The notes: generated by a model not told the origin, from the letters alone. 64,000 nt of DNA from Gottfriedia luciferensis (GCF_001712755.1 NZ_MDKC01000004.1:114242-178241), one strand, 5' to 3'. Shown: positions 27,498-36,087, counted from the stretch's first letter. A program made the numbers and translations.

Positions 27498-27722
27498 CTT
27501 TTAGTAGGAATGTTAGATTATGAAGTATTAGTTAAAAAATACAAAGATTCAAATGTTCTATATAAAGAACGTTTAAGTAGATTTGTTAAACTTATTTAGA
27601 AGGGGAATTTTAGGGGGGAGGGCATTACTTAAAATAGAAAAAGGAATTAGCTAGAAAAATTATATCAAATAAAATCCTTTTATAAGATAAACGAGAAAAT
27701 ATAAAGCCGTATAATTAAAAGG
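27498..27722. other. Gap with a 29-codon frame of unknown status
   Basis: The frame at 27510-27599 (MLDYEVLVKKYKDSNVLYKE...) begins after TAGGA and has a protein-like composition. It is too short to judge and has no recognised relatives. It may be the remains of a gene. The rest of the gap shows nothing I can name. Confidence 0.25.
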
Positions 27723-28187
27723 CTAGTGCATGTATTCCTTTATTGTTATATTGAAGAGTTTTCGGTCTCTTTTCCCTTTTTGACCAATTAGCCAGTACCA
27801 GCTCTGTCCAATATAAAAAGAGTTTGATACAAGCTGTTCAATATACTTTGATATAATTCCATTGATTTTTTCTTTTTCAATTTTATTTTTTATAGACAAG
27901 GCGATGACAAAATAGGATTTATCACTTTCAAATTCAAGTAATTGAAGATGATATTTACCACCTTTTTTTTCATTAAAATCATTTAATACATGATCTATAC
28001 AGTTTCGGACGTCTATTTTATATTTAGCCGCATCGTTCCAATTTGATATAAGAGAGTCATATAATGAGACTGTTAAGATGTAATATGATGCATAATCTTT
28101 AGGATTAAATTTTTGTTTCTCTCCTGTAAATGGATATAAAGGTGGAACAACAAATTTTTCATAATCAGCAAAAAAATCTTCAGTCAT
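27723..28187 (-). CDS. Hypothetical protein, 154 residues
   Basis: I do not recognise a family. It begins MTEDFFADYEKFVVPPLYPFTGEKQKF, has no signal peptide or membrane helix, and is rich in aromatic residues (for example SFYIGQSWYWLIGQKGK near the end). The middle part alternates strand-like and helix-like segments. The gene is monocistronic, convergent with modA. It appears intact, with a plausible ATG. Confidence 0.55.
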   Translation of the reverse strand: MTEDFFADYEKFVVPPLYPFTGEKQKFNPKDYASYYILTVSLYDSLISNWNDAAKYKIDVRNCIDHVLNDFNEKKGGKYHLQLLEFESDKSYFVIALSIKNKIEKEKINGIISKYIEQLVSNSFYIGQSWYWLIGQKGKRDRKLFNITIKEYMH

Positions 28188-28352
28188 GTTTAATACCTAC
28201 TTTCTAGTTTGAACAAAAGTTTACTATATCGAATCTTAATTTAGTTTTTCCTATTCTTTCCAAAAATAGACACAAGTGAAAGATGATTTGGATTATGGAA
28301 AAGGAAGTATAAGATTTTTAGTAAAAAGCAGAGTTGAGAAATTCAACTCTAC

Positions 28353-28427
28353 TTTCACGTTGTTGAAAAACAACCTAGTCAATTAAATTAGCAAATTTTC
28401 GTAAGAGGAGTAGAGTGATGTTGATTT
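28353..28427 (+). repeat. Truncated copy of a Bacillaceae intergenic repeat (left flank only)
   Basis: These 75 bp match 63814-63888 at about 90 percent, counted by eye, ending in GAGTAGAGTGATGTTGATTT in both. At the window end this flank is followed by a long GC-rich palindrome. Here the palindrome is absent and GGATCCTCTGCTTTTTT follows instead. Just before it lie a hairpin AGAGTTGA/TCAACTCT (28331-28350) and an AAAAGCAGAG that could pair with CTCTGCTTTT after the repeat. Confidence 0.6.
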
Positions 28428-28490
28428 GGATCCTCTGCTTTTTTGTTTGTTTAATCCGATAGCCAATGGGATTTTTCAATCTATTTAGCT

Positions 28491-28922
28491 TTATAATATT
28501 TGAAGCGAGAATACTAGTGAGGTAAAATCACCGTTCGCAAAAGCATCATTACAACTGTAGAACATGACATCATTTTCCTTTTTGATTCTCATACCAGACT
28601 GAAAATCATGGAATCCCACCATTCGTTCTTCTTCCCATACATTAAAGACATTTAAAAAGCCACTAGAGCATTTTAAGGTCAATTCTGATTGAGTTTCACT
28701 TCTCCATATAATGACTGTTTTTTGTTTTTGAGCATCGTTGATTGATATTCCATTTTCTGATATGAATCCGACACCTTGATTTCTAGGAGAATTTGAACTT
28801 AAAAATTTCAACTTAATCACTTTTTCTTCATTCATTTGAAATACTTCGGTATGAATTGTTTCATCAGATTTTACAGACTTGTTAGTACTATACACTTTTT
28901 CTTTTACTAGTAACATTTTCAC
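28491..28922 (-). CDS. Hypothetical protein, last gene of the riboswitch operon
   Basis: 143 residues, family not recognised. It appears rich in beta strands, with regularly spaced hydrophobic segments and the C-terminal part KCSSGFLNVFNVWEE...GMRIKKENDVMFYSCNDAF. It has no signal peptide or membrane helix. It starts at GTG 28922 behind AGGAGA and overlaps the end of the MFS transporter gene by 35 bp, so it is translated from the same mRNA. A small binding, chaperone-like or cyclase-like role in the pathway is possible, but nothing in the sequence decides this. Confidence 0.6.
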   Translation of the reverse strand: MKMLLVKEKVYSTNKSVKSDETIHTEVFQMNEEKVIKLKFLSSNSPRNQGVGFISENGISINDAQKQKTVIIWRSETQSELTLKCSSGFLNVFNVWEEERMVGFHDFQSGMRIKKENDVMFYSCNDAFANGDFTSLVFSLQIL

Positions 28923-30084
28923 TTATCTCTCCTGTTAAGTTATTTTGATCCCCTAATGTTAATTTTAAAAAGTAACATAATCCTAAACAGGGGATACAGA
29001 CCAATGCCATACCTAAAAAAGCAAAAGATGGAGATATAGAGTAGAGGTAACCACTTACTAATGTTAAAATACCGCTACCTAAACTTAAACCTAGAGCTGC
29101 ATAAATTCCATGAGCAAAGGGGAAGTACTTATTTTCAATGTTTTCATCTAAGTATTTCACAAAGGCATATTGAGTAAGCCCAAAAGTAATAGAATGTAAA
29201 AATTGAGACAATACAAAAACTGAAATACTGTTAAAAGAAAAGATCAATACCCATCTTAATATGGAAGCACTTATACTAAACAGTAATAAAACTTGTACAG
29301 ATCGTCTTTTAAATAGAGAGTCTGATATATAGAAGAAAGCAATTTCGGAAATTACCGCAATGATTAAGATGAATCCTGTAAAACTTGTTTTTACCCCAAT
29401 ATTTTTCAAAAAAAGGACAGCATAACTATAATATGCTGCATGTGCAGCTTGAAGGGTGACACAGATCGTTAATACGATTAAAAATGTTTTTGATTTAAAT
29501 AACTTAAAAAATGGCACTTTATTTGAAGCTATTTTTGTTTTTAAAGGTATTGGAGCTTTAATGGATGTAAGGAAAGAAAGTAGAATACATCCAAAAATCA
29601 AAAGGTAAATAACTACATTTTCACTTTTTAAAGATATTAGTATTCCAGTTAATGATAGAGTAATAATATAGCCAATCGAACCATATGATCTACTCTTTCC
29701 ATACTCTATTTTACTTTCCCGAATAAGGATAGATGCCATAGACTCATACATAGCTAAAGGCATTGGATAAACAAGGCTTAGTAAAACTGTAATAAAAGCT
29801 ACAGCAATTAAACTATTAAACGGTATTAATATGATTAATAACGTAACAGAAATTAAGGAAACTACTTGATTTAATCTTGCTAAATTTAAGTATCTACTTA
29901 TAAAGGGAAATATAAAAAAGGTTGTAATCGACCTTGTTATTAATCCTAAAGCAATGATAAGTCCAGCTTCATCAGCTGTAAAACCTTTACTTGTTGTTAG
30001 CCAAGCAGACCAATAAGGCACGAAGATTCCGAAAGTGAAGAAAAACCCAAAAAACTGTAAAGACATCCATCTTTGATCGGTCAT
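28888..30084 (-). CDS. MFS transporter, HcaT/NupG-like
   Basis: 398 residues and about 12 hydrophobic helices. The N-terminus (WMSLQFFGFFFTFGIFVPYWSAWLTTSKGFTADEAGLII) resembles the 3-phenylpropionate/nucleoside:H+ symporter-like group (HcaT, NupG, YwbF). Its start codon shares one base with the stop codon of the hydrolase gene (TAATG), so the two are coupled. In a riboswitch-controlled operon with a nucleotide-type hydrolase and a P450, it probably carries the pathway's substrate in or its product out. Direction cannot be read from sequence. Confidence 0.85.
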   Translation of the reverse strand: MTDQRWMSLQFFGFFFTFGIFVPYWSAWLTTSKGFTADEAGLIIALGLITRSITTFFIFPFISRYLNLARLNQVVSLISVTLLIILIPFNSLIAVAFITVLLSLVYPMPLAMYESMASILIRESKIEYGKSRSYGSIGYIITLSLTGILISLKSENVVIYLLIFGCILLSFLTSIKAPIPLKTKIASNKVPFFKLFKSKTFLIVLTICVTLQAAHAAYYSYAVLFLKNIGVKTSFTGFILIIAVISEIAFFYISDSLFKRRSVQVLLLFSISASILRWVLIFSFNSISVFVLSQFLHSITFGLTQYAFVKYLDENIENKYFPFAHGIYAALGLSLGSGILTLVSGYLYSISPSFAFLGMALVCIPCLGLCYFLKLTLGDQNNLTGEISENVTSKRKSV

Positions 30085-30710
30085 TAGATTCCTCCTGTTT
30101 CGGAAAAGCTATTATTTTGTTTCATAATAAAATCACGCATTTTTTGAAAACAATATTCAGTAGCATACTGATCATAATTAGAAGTTGATTGATCGGTAAA
30201 ACCATGACTTCCTTCTATTTTAATGACTTGGATCCTATCTTTTGTTTTCAATTCACTTATGACAATTTCGGGGTCAAATGATTTTTCTTTCGTTGGGAAT
30301 ATTAGTAAGGTCTCACATTTTGGACGAACCTCTAAGTAGTCCCTAATCCTCGAACCATAAAATCCAATTACTCCATCAAATAACCCGTCATACTTACTGC
30401 ATAACCATGCAATCGTTGCACCTATACTAAAACCCAAAATATACAAATTAGCACATTTAGTTCGAAGTTCTTTTGCAAGAGTGATAATTTTATTAGTAGC
30501 TAACTCAAACCCAATCTCATGAATAAAATGCTTATAAGCTTTGTTTTCATCCCTATAGCAATAGTTCTCTATATTACCTAATAAATTTGGACAGACAACT
30601 GTAAATCCCAACTTATTTAAACTGTCGCAAATATCTTTTATATGTTTGTTAATTCCATAAATTTCGTGAACAACTAAAATGGTGGTATTATGAAACTCAC
30701 AATTATTCAA
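30084..30710 (-). CDS. Dienelactone-hydrolase-like alpha/beta hydrolase
   Basis: 208 residues. The DLH-type fold starts with TTILVVHEIYGINKHIKDICDSL, and the nucleophile elbow is GFSIGA with Ser95 where classical dienelactone hydrolases have Cys. The likely acid is in the SFDPE segment and the base in EGSHGFTD. It is cytoplasmic with no signal peptide. It could open a lactone, ester or thioester in the product made by the P450. It follows the P450 gene after a terminator-like hairpin and is coupled to the MFS gene. Confidence 0.8.
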   Translation of the reverse strand: MNNCEFHNTTILVVHEIYGINKHIKDICDSLNKLGFTVVCPNLLGNIENYCYRDENKAYKHFIHEIGFELATNKIITLAKELRTKCANLYILGFSIGATIAWLCSKYDGLFDGVIGFYGSRIRDYLEVRPKCETLLIFPTKEKSFDPEIVISELKTKDRIQVIKIEGSHGFTDQSTSNYDQYATEYCFQKMRDFIMKQNNSFSETGGI

Positions 30711-30732
30711 TTTTTAATCACCTCTAACTTAG

Positions 30733-30766
30733 AAAAAATAGGAATAGAATTTTGTTCTATTCCTAT
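30733..30766 (-). terminator. Intra-operon terminator between P450 and hydrolase genes
   Basis: Perfect 12-bp stem: 30738-30749 pairs with 30755-30766 around a 5-nt loop. On the minus strand it is followed by six U residues. It lies just after the P450 stop codon and before the hydrolase, so it may lower expression of the three distal genes. Confidence 0.7.
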
Positions 30767-30783
30767 CAAATAACCTAGTAATA

Positions 30784-32040
30784 CTAGATTTTTACTTGCA
30801 TCTGAATCATTCCAGTGAAAGTAGGGTTTGCAGTCCATTCTGGATTTTCTAAATCATATAATGAATCGATTGTAGGAAAACGTGTTATTACTTCCTTAAG
30901 AATCTCCATAATCTCTACACGAGCAAAAGCAGCAGCTATACAAGTATGATAACCTCCACCGAAAGCTACATGACGGAAACCTGTTCTACTTATATCCATT
31001 TTGTCAGGATTTGCAAATACTCGCTCATCTCGACCAGCAGAAGCTAAGAAGAAATAAACAGAATCATTTTTCTTGATTTGCTGTCCATGTAACTCAATAT
31101 CATTTGAAGCATGTCTAACAATATATTGGATTGGCCCTTCTAGTCTCATTGTTTCATCTAATACTTTTGGAAGAAGAGACATATCTTTTTTAAGCATTTC
31201 TAGAACATCTTGATTCTTAAATAGAAGATGTAATGTATTACTTAACACAAATTGAGGAATTTTATGTCCACCGAAAATTAAGTGCATTGTTTGAGCAATT
31301 AATTGATCATCAGTAAGTTCACCATCTGCACCAGGAGTCTCAGAGATTAATCTACTTAATAAATCATTTTTCTTTTCTTTTCGTCTTTCCGCAATTGCAT
31401 CTGAAAGGTATGCCCAAATTTCTCTTACACTTCCTCTAACTTGTTCACTAATTTCTTTACTAGGAACATGAGACACAACGAAATCTTGCATAAATAATGC
31501 GATATCATCAGACCACTTAATGAATCTGTCAACTTCTTCACCAGGAATTCCTAACATTTTACAAAGTACCATCGCAGGAATAGGGTGTGCGATCTCTTTT
31601 ACAAAGTCAAATGAACTTATGTTTTTTTCAAGTACTTTATCAACGATTGTAGAAACAATTTTCTGAATTTCAGGAGCAATAAGTTCGATTTCATTAACTA
31701 AAAAGGCTCTGTTCATATAACCTTTTAATTGTGAATGAACTGGGCGATCATTATAAACCATCCAAGTCTTAATGATATCGATTATATCTTTAAAATGTTG
31801 ATCTTCTCCTTCAGCGAGATTACTCATTTTATTCGGAATTACATTACTTGAAATAAATTTATCTCCTAGTAAATTCTTGGACACATCCTCGTACCTAGTT
31901 ATAAACCAAGATTGCATTTCTTCATGCCAAAAAACAGGTGCATCATTTCGTAATCGTTCATATAATTCGTATCTGTTTTCATAATACTCTTTACTATTTA
32001 AACTGAACTGCTCGACAGATTGTTTTACATTTATACTCAT
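30784..32040 (-). CDS. Cytochrome P450 with unusual I-helix
   Basis: 418 residues, normal for a soluble bacterial P450. The heme ligand is Cys367 in FGGGYHTCIAAA, and the ExxR motif is ETMR in LDETMRLEGPIQ. The I-helix reads IFGGHKIPQF (Gly257-Pro262), where the usual A/G-G-x-D/E-T acid-alcohol pair is replaced by Lys260-Ile261. The pair normally delivers protons to the iron-bound oxygen, so this enzyme may use substrate-assisted chemistry, peroxide or an atypical reaction. No ferredoxin or reductase is in the operon. It lies 14 bp downstream of the HD protein gene. Confidence 0.92.
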   Translation of the reverse strand: MSINVKQSVEQFSLNSKEYYENRYELYERLRNDAPVFWHEEMQSWFITRYEDVSKNLLGDKFISSNVIPNKMSNLAEGEDQHFKDIIDIIKTWMVYNDRPVHSQLKGYMNRAFLVNEIELIAPEIQKIVSTIVDKVLEKNISSFDFVKEIAHPIPAMVLCKMLGIPGEEVDRFIKWSDDIALFMQDFVVSHVPSKEISEQVRGSVREIWAYLSDAIAERRKEKKNDLLSRLISETPGADGELTDDQLIAQTMHLIFGGHKIPQFVLSNTLHLLFKNQDVLEMLKKDMSLLPKVLDETMRLEGPIQYIVRHASNDIELHGQQIKKNDSVYFFLASAGRDERVFANPDKMDISRTGFRHVAFGGGYHTCIAAAFARVEIMEILKEVITRFPTIDSLYDLENPEWTANPTFTGMIQMQVKI

Positions 32041-32054
32041 GTTATTTCCTCCTG

Positions 32055-33287
32055 TTATACTACAATTATTTTTTTACTAGATTTACTTACAAAATCTACA
32101 ATCTCCATATCACTTAAATGACATATTACGTCACAAACAAAACGTGCTCGCTCAGTATGGCTAGACATATTGATTAATTTTTGTAAGATTTCCTTATCTA
32201 ATTTCAACAAAGAATCCTCACTAATTAAGTTAAAAAGATAATCGTAGGTGAGCTGTATATTATGAGTAATCTTTTTATCTATTTCTCTATTAACACTTCT
32301 TTCTAAGAAACATTTCTTTGTAATTTGATTTAATAGAAAAAGTTTTAATTCATTTTCTATTGGAAGATTCAATTTACTATACATTGGTTGTGCATAGTTT
32401 ATCTTGATCACTAATGAATCTATAAAATCATGAATAATAGATTGTAGTGGATCCGATGTGAACTTACAGTAATTTTGTAAAATTTCCCCAAGTATATTAT
32501 TTTTAATGTCTTCCATAATCTTTGGAATGAAATAAAGTAATTCAGATCTACTAACTTCAGGGAAAAAAAGGATTGTCTCCTCTAACATCGCGCCTTCAGT
32601 AATATATTTGTTAAGTAATTGAGCAAATCTATTTTCTCCATAAAATAGAATTAAATCTTTTAGATCTGAAAGGGAATAAGATAACGTATCTGCTATGTCT
32701 ACAATCGATTGCTCAATGACATTTTCTTGATATGTCAAAAATAAAGGTTCTAAATAGTCTGTCATATACCCGTAATAGCCTTTGATTAAACCGTTATATT
32801 CTTCTCTAATTAAAGGAATATTGGTTTTATATTTCATTAAGGCTGTAATGGTTCTGAATTTAAAATTATCGGAACTAGTTACTAAAATTTTAATGCTCTG
32901 TGCATTTGATTCAAATCCACCCATTTTTTTCATCATTTCATCTAGCGCTCGTTCACCGGTATGTCCAAATGGTGGATGACCAATATCATGAGCTAGACTA
33001 ATAGCCTTTACTAAATCTTTATTTATGGGTGTAATGTTATTCTCTTGAAAATAGTTATTAAGATGTTCCACGATTAAGCCTGAAACATGGCATACGTCAA
33101 TAGTATGAAACAAACGATTATGGCAATGCTCTGAGTTGGGAATTAACTGTGTTTTTTTTGCTAGTTTTTTTAAATGGGGGGATTCTAAAACTGCATTAAA
33201 GTCATGTAAGAACGCAATATTAGCTTCTTGCGTTTGCTTGTCAGATAATCTTAGGTGGTCAAAAGTATGATACATGGCCTTATACAT
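32055..33287 (-). CDS. HD-domain dNTP triphosphohydrolase-like protein
   Basis: 410 residues of the dGTPase/SAMHD1-like HD family. Metal ligands are visible: His61 in NRLFHTIDVCHVS, His100-Asp101 in ALAHDIGHPPFGHTGE, and the family GGFESNAQSIKIL. These enzymes cut (d)NTPs to nucleosides and triphosphate. One relative, OxsA of oxetanocin biosynthesis, is an HD phosphohydrolase of a modified nucleotide. It is the first gene after a guanine-class riboswitch and a leader terminator, which makes a purine nucleotide or analogue the likely substrate. An antiphage dNTPase role is an alternative. Confidence 0.85.
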   Translation of the reverse strand: MYKAMYHTFDHLRLSDKQTQEANIAFLHDFNAVLESPHLKKLAKKTQLIPNSEHCHNRLFHTIDVCHVSGLIVEHLNNYFQENNITPINKDLVKAISLAHDIGHPPFGHTGERALDEMMKKMGGFESNAQSIKILVTSSDNFKFRTITALMKYKTNIPLIREEYNGLIKGYYGYMTDYLEPLFLTYQENVIEQSIVDIADTLSYSLSDLKDLILFYGENRFAQLLNKYITEGAMLEETILFFPEVSRSELLYFIPKIMEDIKNNILGEILQNYCKFTSDPLQSIIHDFIDSLVIKINYAQPMYSKLNLPIENELKLFLLNQITKKCFLERSVNREIDKKITHNIQLTYDYLFNLISEDSLLKLDKEILQKLINMSSHTERARFVCDVICHLSDMEIVDFVSKSSKKIIVV

Positions 33288-33337
33288 ATCAATAAACCCC
33301 TTCTATAAACAATAATTTAAGAAAACATTTAAATGAC

Positions 33338-33404
33338 GTAAAAAAACCAAGATAAAGTAGGATGTATTCTCCACTAAAGAGATAAGTCCTACTTTATCTT
33401 GGTT
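33338..33404 (-). terminator. Leader terminator (riboswitch expression platform candidate)
   Basis: 18-bp stem: 33345-33362 pairs with 33387-33404 (core CCAAGATAAAGTAGGA) around a 24-nt loop. On the minus strand it ends in a U run about 50 nt before the HD gene start. A segment just after the riboswitch (33558-33565, UACUUUAU in the RNA) is complementary to the 5' arm (AUAAAGUA), so an antiterminator is possible. Confidence 0.7.
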
Positions 33405-33573
33405 CGCAAAAAAGTTGAAATTTTTAAAGGTATATAATGTCCTTCAAATAGGTGAAGAAGAGCGCACTTTTAAATAGTCTAAGGTTATTAGAGTATTTAA
33501 AAGGATCTATTCAAAGTGACATAGTTATCCCTTATTAAATTCAGCTTTTTTTACTAAATAAAGTAAAAATTAC

Positions 33574-33640
33574 CTCGTAGTCTAATTCTTAACGGGAATT
33601 AGGTAGAGACTCCCAGACCATATCTCTGGGTATATACGAG
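33574..33640 (-). ncRNA. Purine riboswitch aptamer, guanine class
   Basis: Read on the minus strand, every part of the purine aptamer is present. P1 is CUCGUA/UACGAG (33635-33640 with 33574-33579). P2 is CCCAGA/UCUGGG with loop GAUAUGG. J2/3 is AGUCUCUACC. P3 is CUAAUUC/GAAUUAG with loop CCGUUAA. J3/1 is AC, so the specificity base (position 74 in xpt numbering) is C, as in guanine sensors. It lies about 290 nt upstream of the HD gene start in the same orientation, 170 nt before the leader terminator. Confidence 0.9.
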
Positions 33641-33847
33641 CTAAAATACATTTATGGTAAATAGTGGTAAAAATGGAAATAATAACCTGCAGGATTATCA
33701 TTTAATATATTACATTCAATCAAATTAAATATCAACACTATCCCTATGAGGATATAGTATGAAGTTTTTTTGGTTAATTACAGATATTAATAGTTAAATA
33801 TACCGAATTAAACTGGGCTTTTAGTGAACGATGATTCATTTTCGATA
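33641..33847. other. Divergent intergenic region
   Basis: AT-rich sequence between the minus-strand riboswitch and the plus-strand acetoacetate-CoA ligase promoter. The riboswitch promoter must be here (reading leftward), but I could not choose between weak candidates. No ORF is credible. Confidence 0.35.
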
Positions 33848-33876
33848 TTGACAGTAAATTTAGTGTGTAATAGTAT
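33848..33876 (+). promoter_or_regulatory. Promoter of acetoacetate-CoA ligase gene
   Basis: TTGACA (33848-33853), a 17-nt spacer and TAGTAT (33871-33876), about 150 nt upstream of ATG 34031. Confidence 0.55.
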
Positions 33877-34030
33877 AATAATTAATTTTTAAATATTAAG
33901 TATTTTTAGAAAAATAGATTTAGTTAATACATAATGGAAAGATGATAGTAAGATTTCATCCAAAGGTTTGAGTTATGTGTAGTTACTGTGTCCTTAAAAT
34001 GAATAGATTGCTAATTTAGGAGGAGTAATA

Positions 34031-36010
34031 ATGAAAGCGATTACTGAAGGTGCTTTATTATGGGAGCCAACTAGGCAGCAAATTGAAAATGCTGGAGTTA
34101 GCCATTTTATGAACTGGCTCGAAAATGAAAAAAATCTATTTTTCAATACACAAAGTGAGTTATGGAAATGGTCTGTCGATGAATTAGAGTCCTTTTGGGA
34201 AAGCGTTTGGAAATATTGTAATGTAATTTCCCATGCACCATACGATCAAGTTCTTGAAGAGCGAAAAATGCCAGGCGCAAAATGGTTTACCGGCTCTAAA
34301 ATTAATTATGCAGAACATGTATTTCGAAATGATAAGGGAGACCAACCTGCATTAATTTTTCAATCAGAAATTACTCCAAAAACAGAAATAAGTTGGAAAG
34401 AGCTTAAGGAAAAAACAGGTTTGGTCGCAAATTCTTTAAGAAAATTAGGTGTTAAATCTGGGGATAGGGTTGTAGCATATATGCCTAATGTCCCTGAAAC
34501 GATCATTGCCTTTTTAGCTTGTGCAAGCATTGGAGCGATTTGGTCTAGCTGTTCACCAGATTTTGGAACGAGTAGTGTAATTGACCGATTTAAACAAATC
34601 GAACCAACTATTTTATTTGCGGTGGATGGTTATTCTTATAATGGAAAAGTTCAAAATAGGTTATCAAGTGTTGAAGAACTACAGTCTGAATTACCTACAT
34701 TAAAGAAGACAATTTTAGTACCATATGCGAATTTTGATGAATATAAAATAGAAAACGAAATAGTTTTTTGGAATGAATTATTAGTGGGAAGTAGTGAACT
34801 TACTTTTGAAAGTGTTCCTTTTGATCATCCATTATGGATACTATTTTCATCGGGAACAACAGGATTGCCTAAACCAATTGTACAAAGTCAAGGTGGAATA
34901 TTAGTTGAGCAACTTAAGACCTTAGTAGTCGAACAAGGAATAAATCAAGATGATGTGATTTTTTGGTTTACTACTACTGGTTGGATGATGTGGAATCAAT
35001 TAGTTGGAGGATTGTTATCTGGCAGTAGGATATTATTGTTTGATGGAAGCCCTTCTTATCCTAGTCTACATGTTTTGTGGGACCTTGCAGAAGAAGTAGG
35101 TGTAACATTCTTTGGGACAAGTGCAGGATTCTTAAGTGTGTGTGAGAAGCACGCAATCAAGCTAAAAGATAGACATAGTTTTTCTAAATTAAAGTCTATT
35201 TGTTCAACAGGATCCCCACTATCAGTCGAAGGATTTTCTTGGGTATATGAAAATATAAAAGATGACATCTGGCTTGTTTCAACTAGTGGAGGTACTGATG
35301 TTTGCACAGCGTTTGTTGGAGGTTCACCGATTCTTCCTGTTTATGCTGGAGAGATTCAAGCTCGTTCATTAGGGGCTCATGTACAATCTTTTGATGATGA
35401 GGGAAAATCAGTAATTAATGAAGTGGGGGAATTAGTGATTACATCTCCTATGCCGTCCATGCCGCTTTATTTCTGGGGTGATTCGAATAATGAACGTTAT
35501 CTAGAAAGTTATTTTGAAGTTTATCCAGGTATTTGGAGGCATGGAGATTGGATTAAAATTGATGAAAAAGGTAGTTGTGTCATTTATGGGAGATCAGATT
35601 CAACCATAAATAGACATGGAGTGCGTCTAGGTACAAGCGAAATCTATCGAGTTGTTGAGTCAATTGATGAGATAATGGAAGGTTTAGTGATCGATCTAGA
35701 ACTACTTGGCCGTCAGTCATTTATGCCATTATTTGTTGTACTTAAACATGGTGTTGTTTTGACAAATGAATTAAAGAGAAAAATAAAAGAAGAAATTAAA
35801 TATAAAGTTTCACCACGATTTGTCCCTAATGAAATTTATGAAGTTGATCAAATTCCAAAAACATTGAGTGGAAAGAAATTAGAAGTTCCAATTCGTAAAA
35901 TATTATTAGGTTTTTCTCCTGAAAAAGTAGTCAACCAAGGTTCGATGGCTAATCCAGATTCATTAAAGTTTTTTATCGGGTTGGCACAGGTTTTAAATGG
36001 ACAAATTTGA
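34031..36010 (+). CDS. Acetoacetate-CoA ligase (acetoacetyl-CoA synthetase)
   Basis: 659 residues, the normal length. The N-terminal domain (LLWEPTRQQIENAGVSHFMNWLE...) and W-rich GAKWFTGSKINYAEHVF are typical of this enzyme rather than of acetate-CoA ligase. The AMP-binding P-loop LFSSGTTGLPKPIVQ lies at about 271-285, and the C-terminal catalytic lysine is in IPKTLSGKKLEVP. It activates acetoacetate to acetoacetyl-CoA with ATP, for ketone-body use or poly-hydroxybutyrate turnover. GGAGGAG precedes ATG 34031. It is monocistronic. Confidence 0.92.
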   Translation: MKAITEGALLWEPTRQQIENAGVSHFMNWLENEKNLFFNTQSELWKWSVDELESFWESVWKYCNVISHAPYDQVLEERKMPGAKWFTGSKINYAEHVFRNDKGDQPALIFQSEITPKTEISWKELKEKTGLVANSLRKLGVKSGDRVVAYMPNVPETIIAFLACASIGAIWSSCSPDFGTSSVIDRFKQIEPTILFAVDGYSYNGKVQNRLSSVEELQSELPTLKKTILVPYANFDEYKIENEIVFWNELLVGSSELTFESVPFDHPLWILFSSGTTGLPKPIVQSQGGILVEQLKTLVVEQGINQDDVIFWFTTTGWMMWNQLVGGLLSGSRILLFDGSPSYPSLHVLWDLAEEVGVTFFGTSAGFLSVCEKHAIKLKDRHSFSKLKSICSTGSPLSVEGFSWVYENIKDDIWLVSTSGGTDVCTAFVGGSPILPVYAGEIQARSLGAHVQSFDDEGKSVINEVGELVITSPMPSMPLYFWGDSNNERYLESYFEVYPGIWRHGDWIKIDEKGSCVIYGRSDSTINRHGVRLGTSEIYRVVESIDEIMEGLVIDLELLGRQSFMPLFVVLKHGVVLTNELKRKIKEEIKYKVSPRFVPNEIYEVDQIPKTLSGKKLEVPIRKILLGFSPEKVVNQGSMANPDSLKFFIGLAQVLNGQI

Positions 36011-36021
36011 AATTAATCTAG

Positions 36022-36056
36022 AACGTTATCTTCATTATGAGATAGCGTTTTTTTAT
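36022..36056 (+). terminator. Terminator after acetoacetate-CoA ligase
   Basis: AACGTTATCT pairs with AGATAGCGTT (one mismatch), followed by TTTTTTT. Confidence 0.65.
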
Positions 36057-36087
36057 GCTCTGTTAAGGTAGATTGTTGATTTTCTTA

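Noticed and set aside
27440..27722. modB/modC remnants after modA
   Set aside because: No permease or ATPase motif is readable in any frame of the gap.
32055..33287. Antiphage defence island around the HD dNTPase-like gene
   Set aside because: No other defence gene is nearby, and the riboswitch plus P450, hydrolase and transporter point to metabolism; kept only as an alternative.
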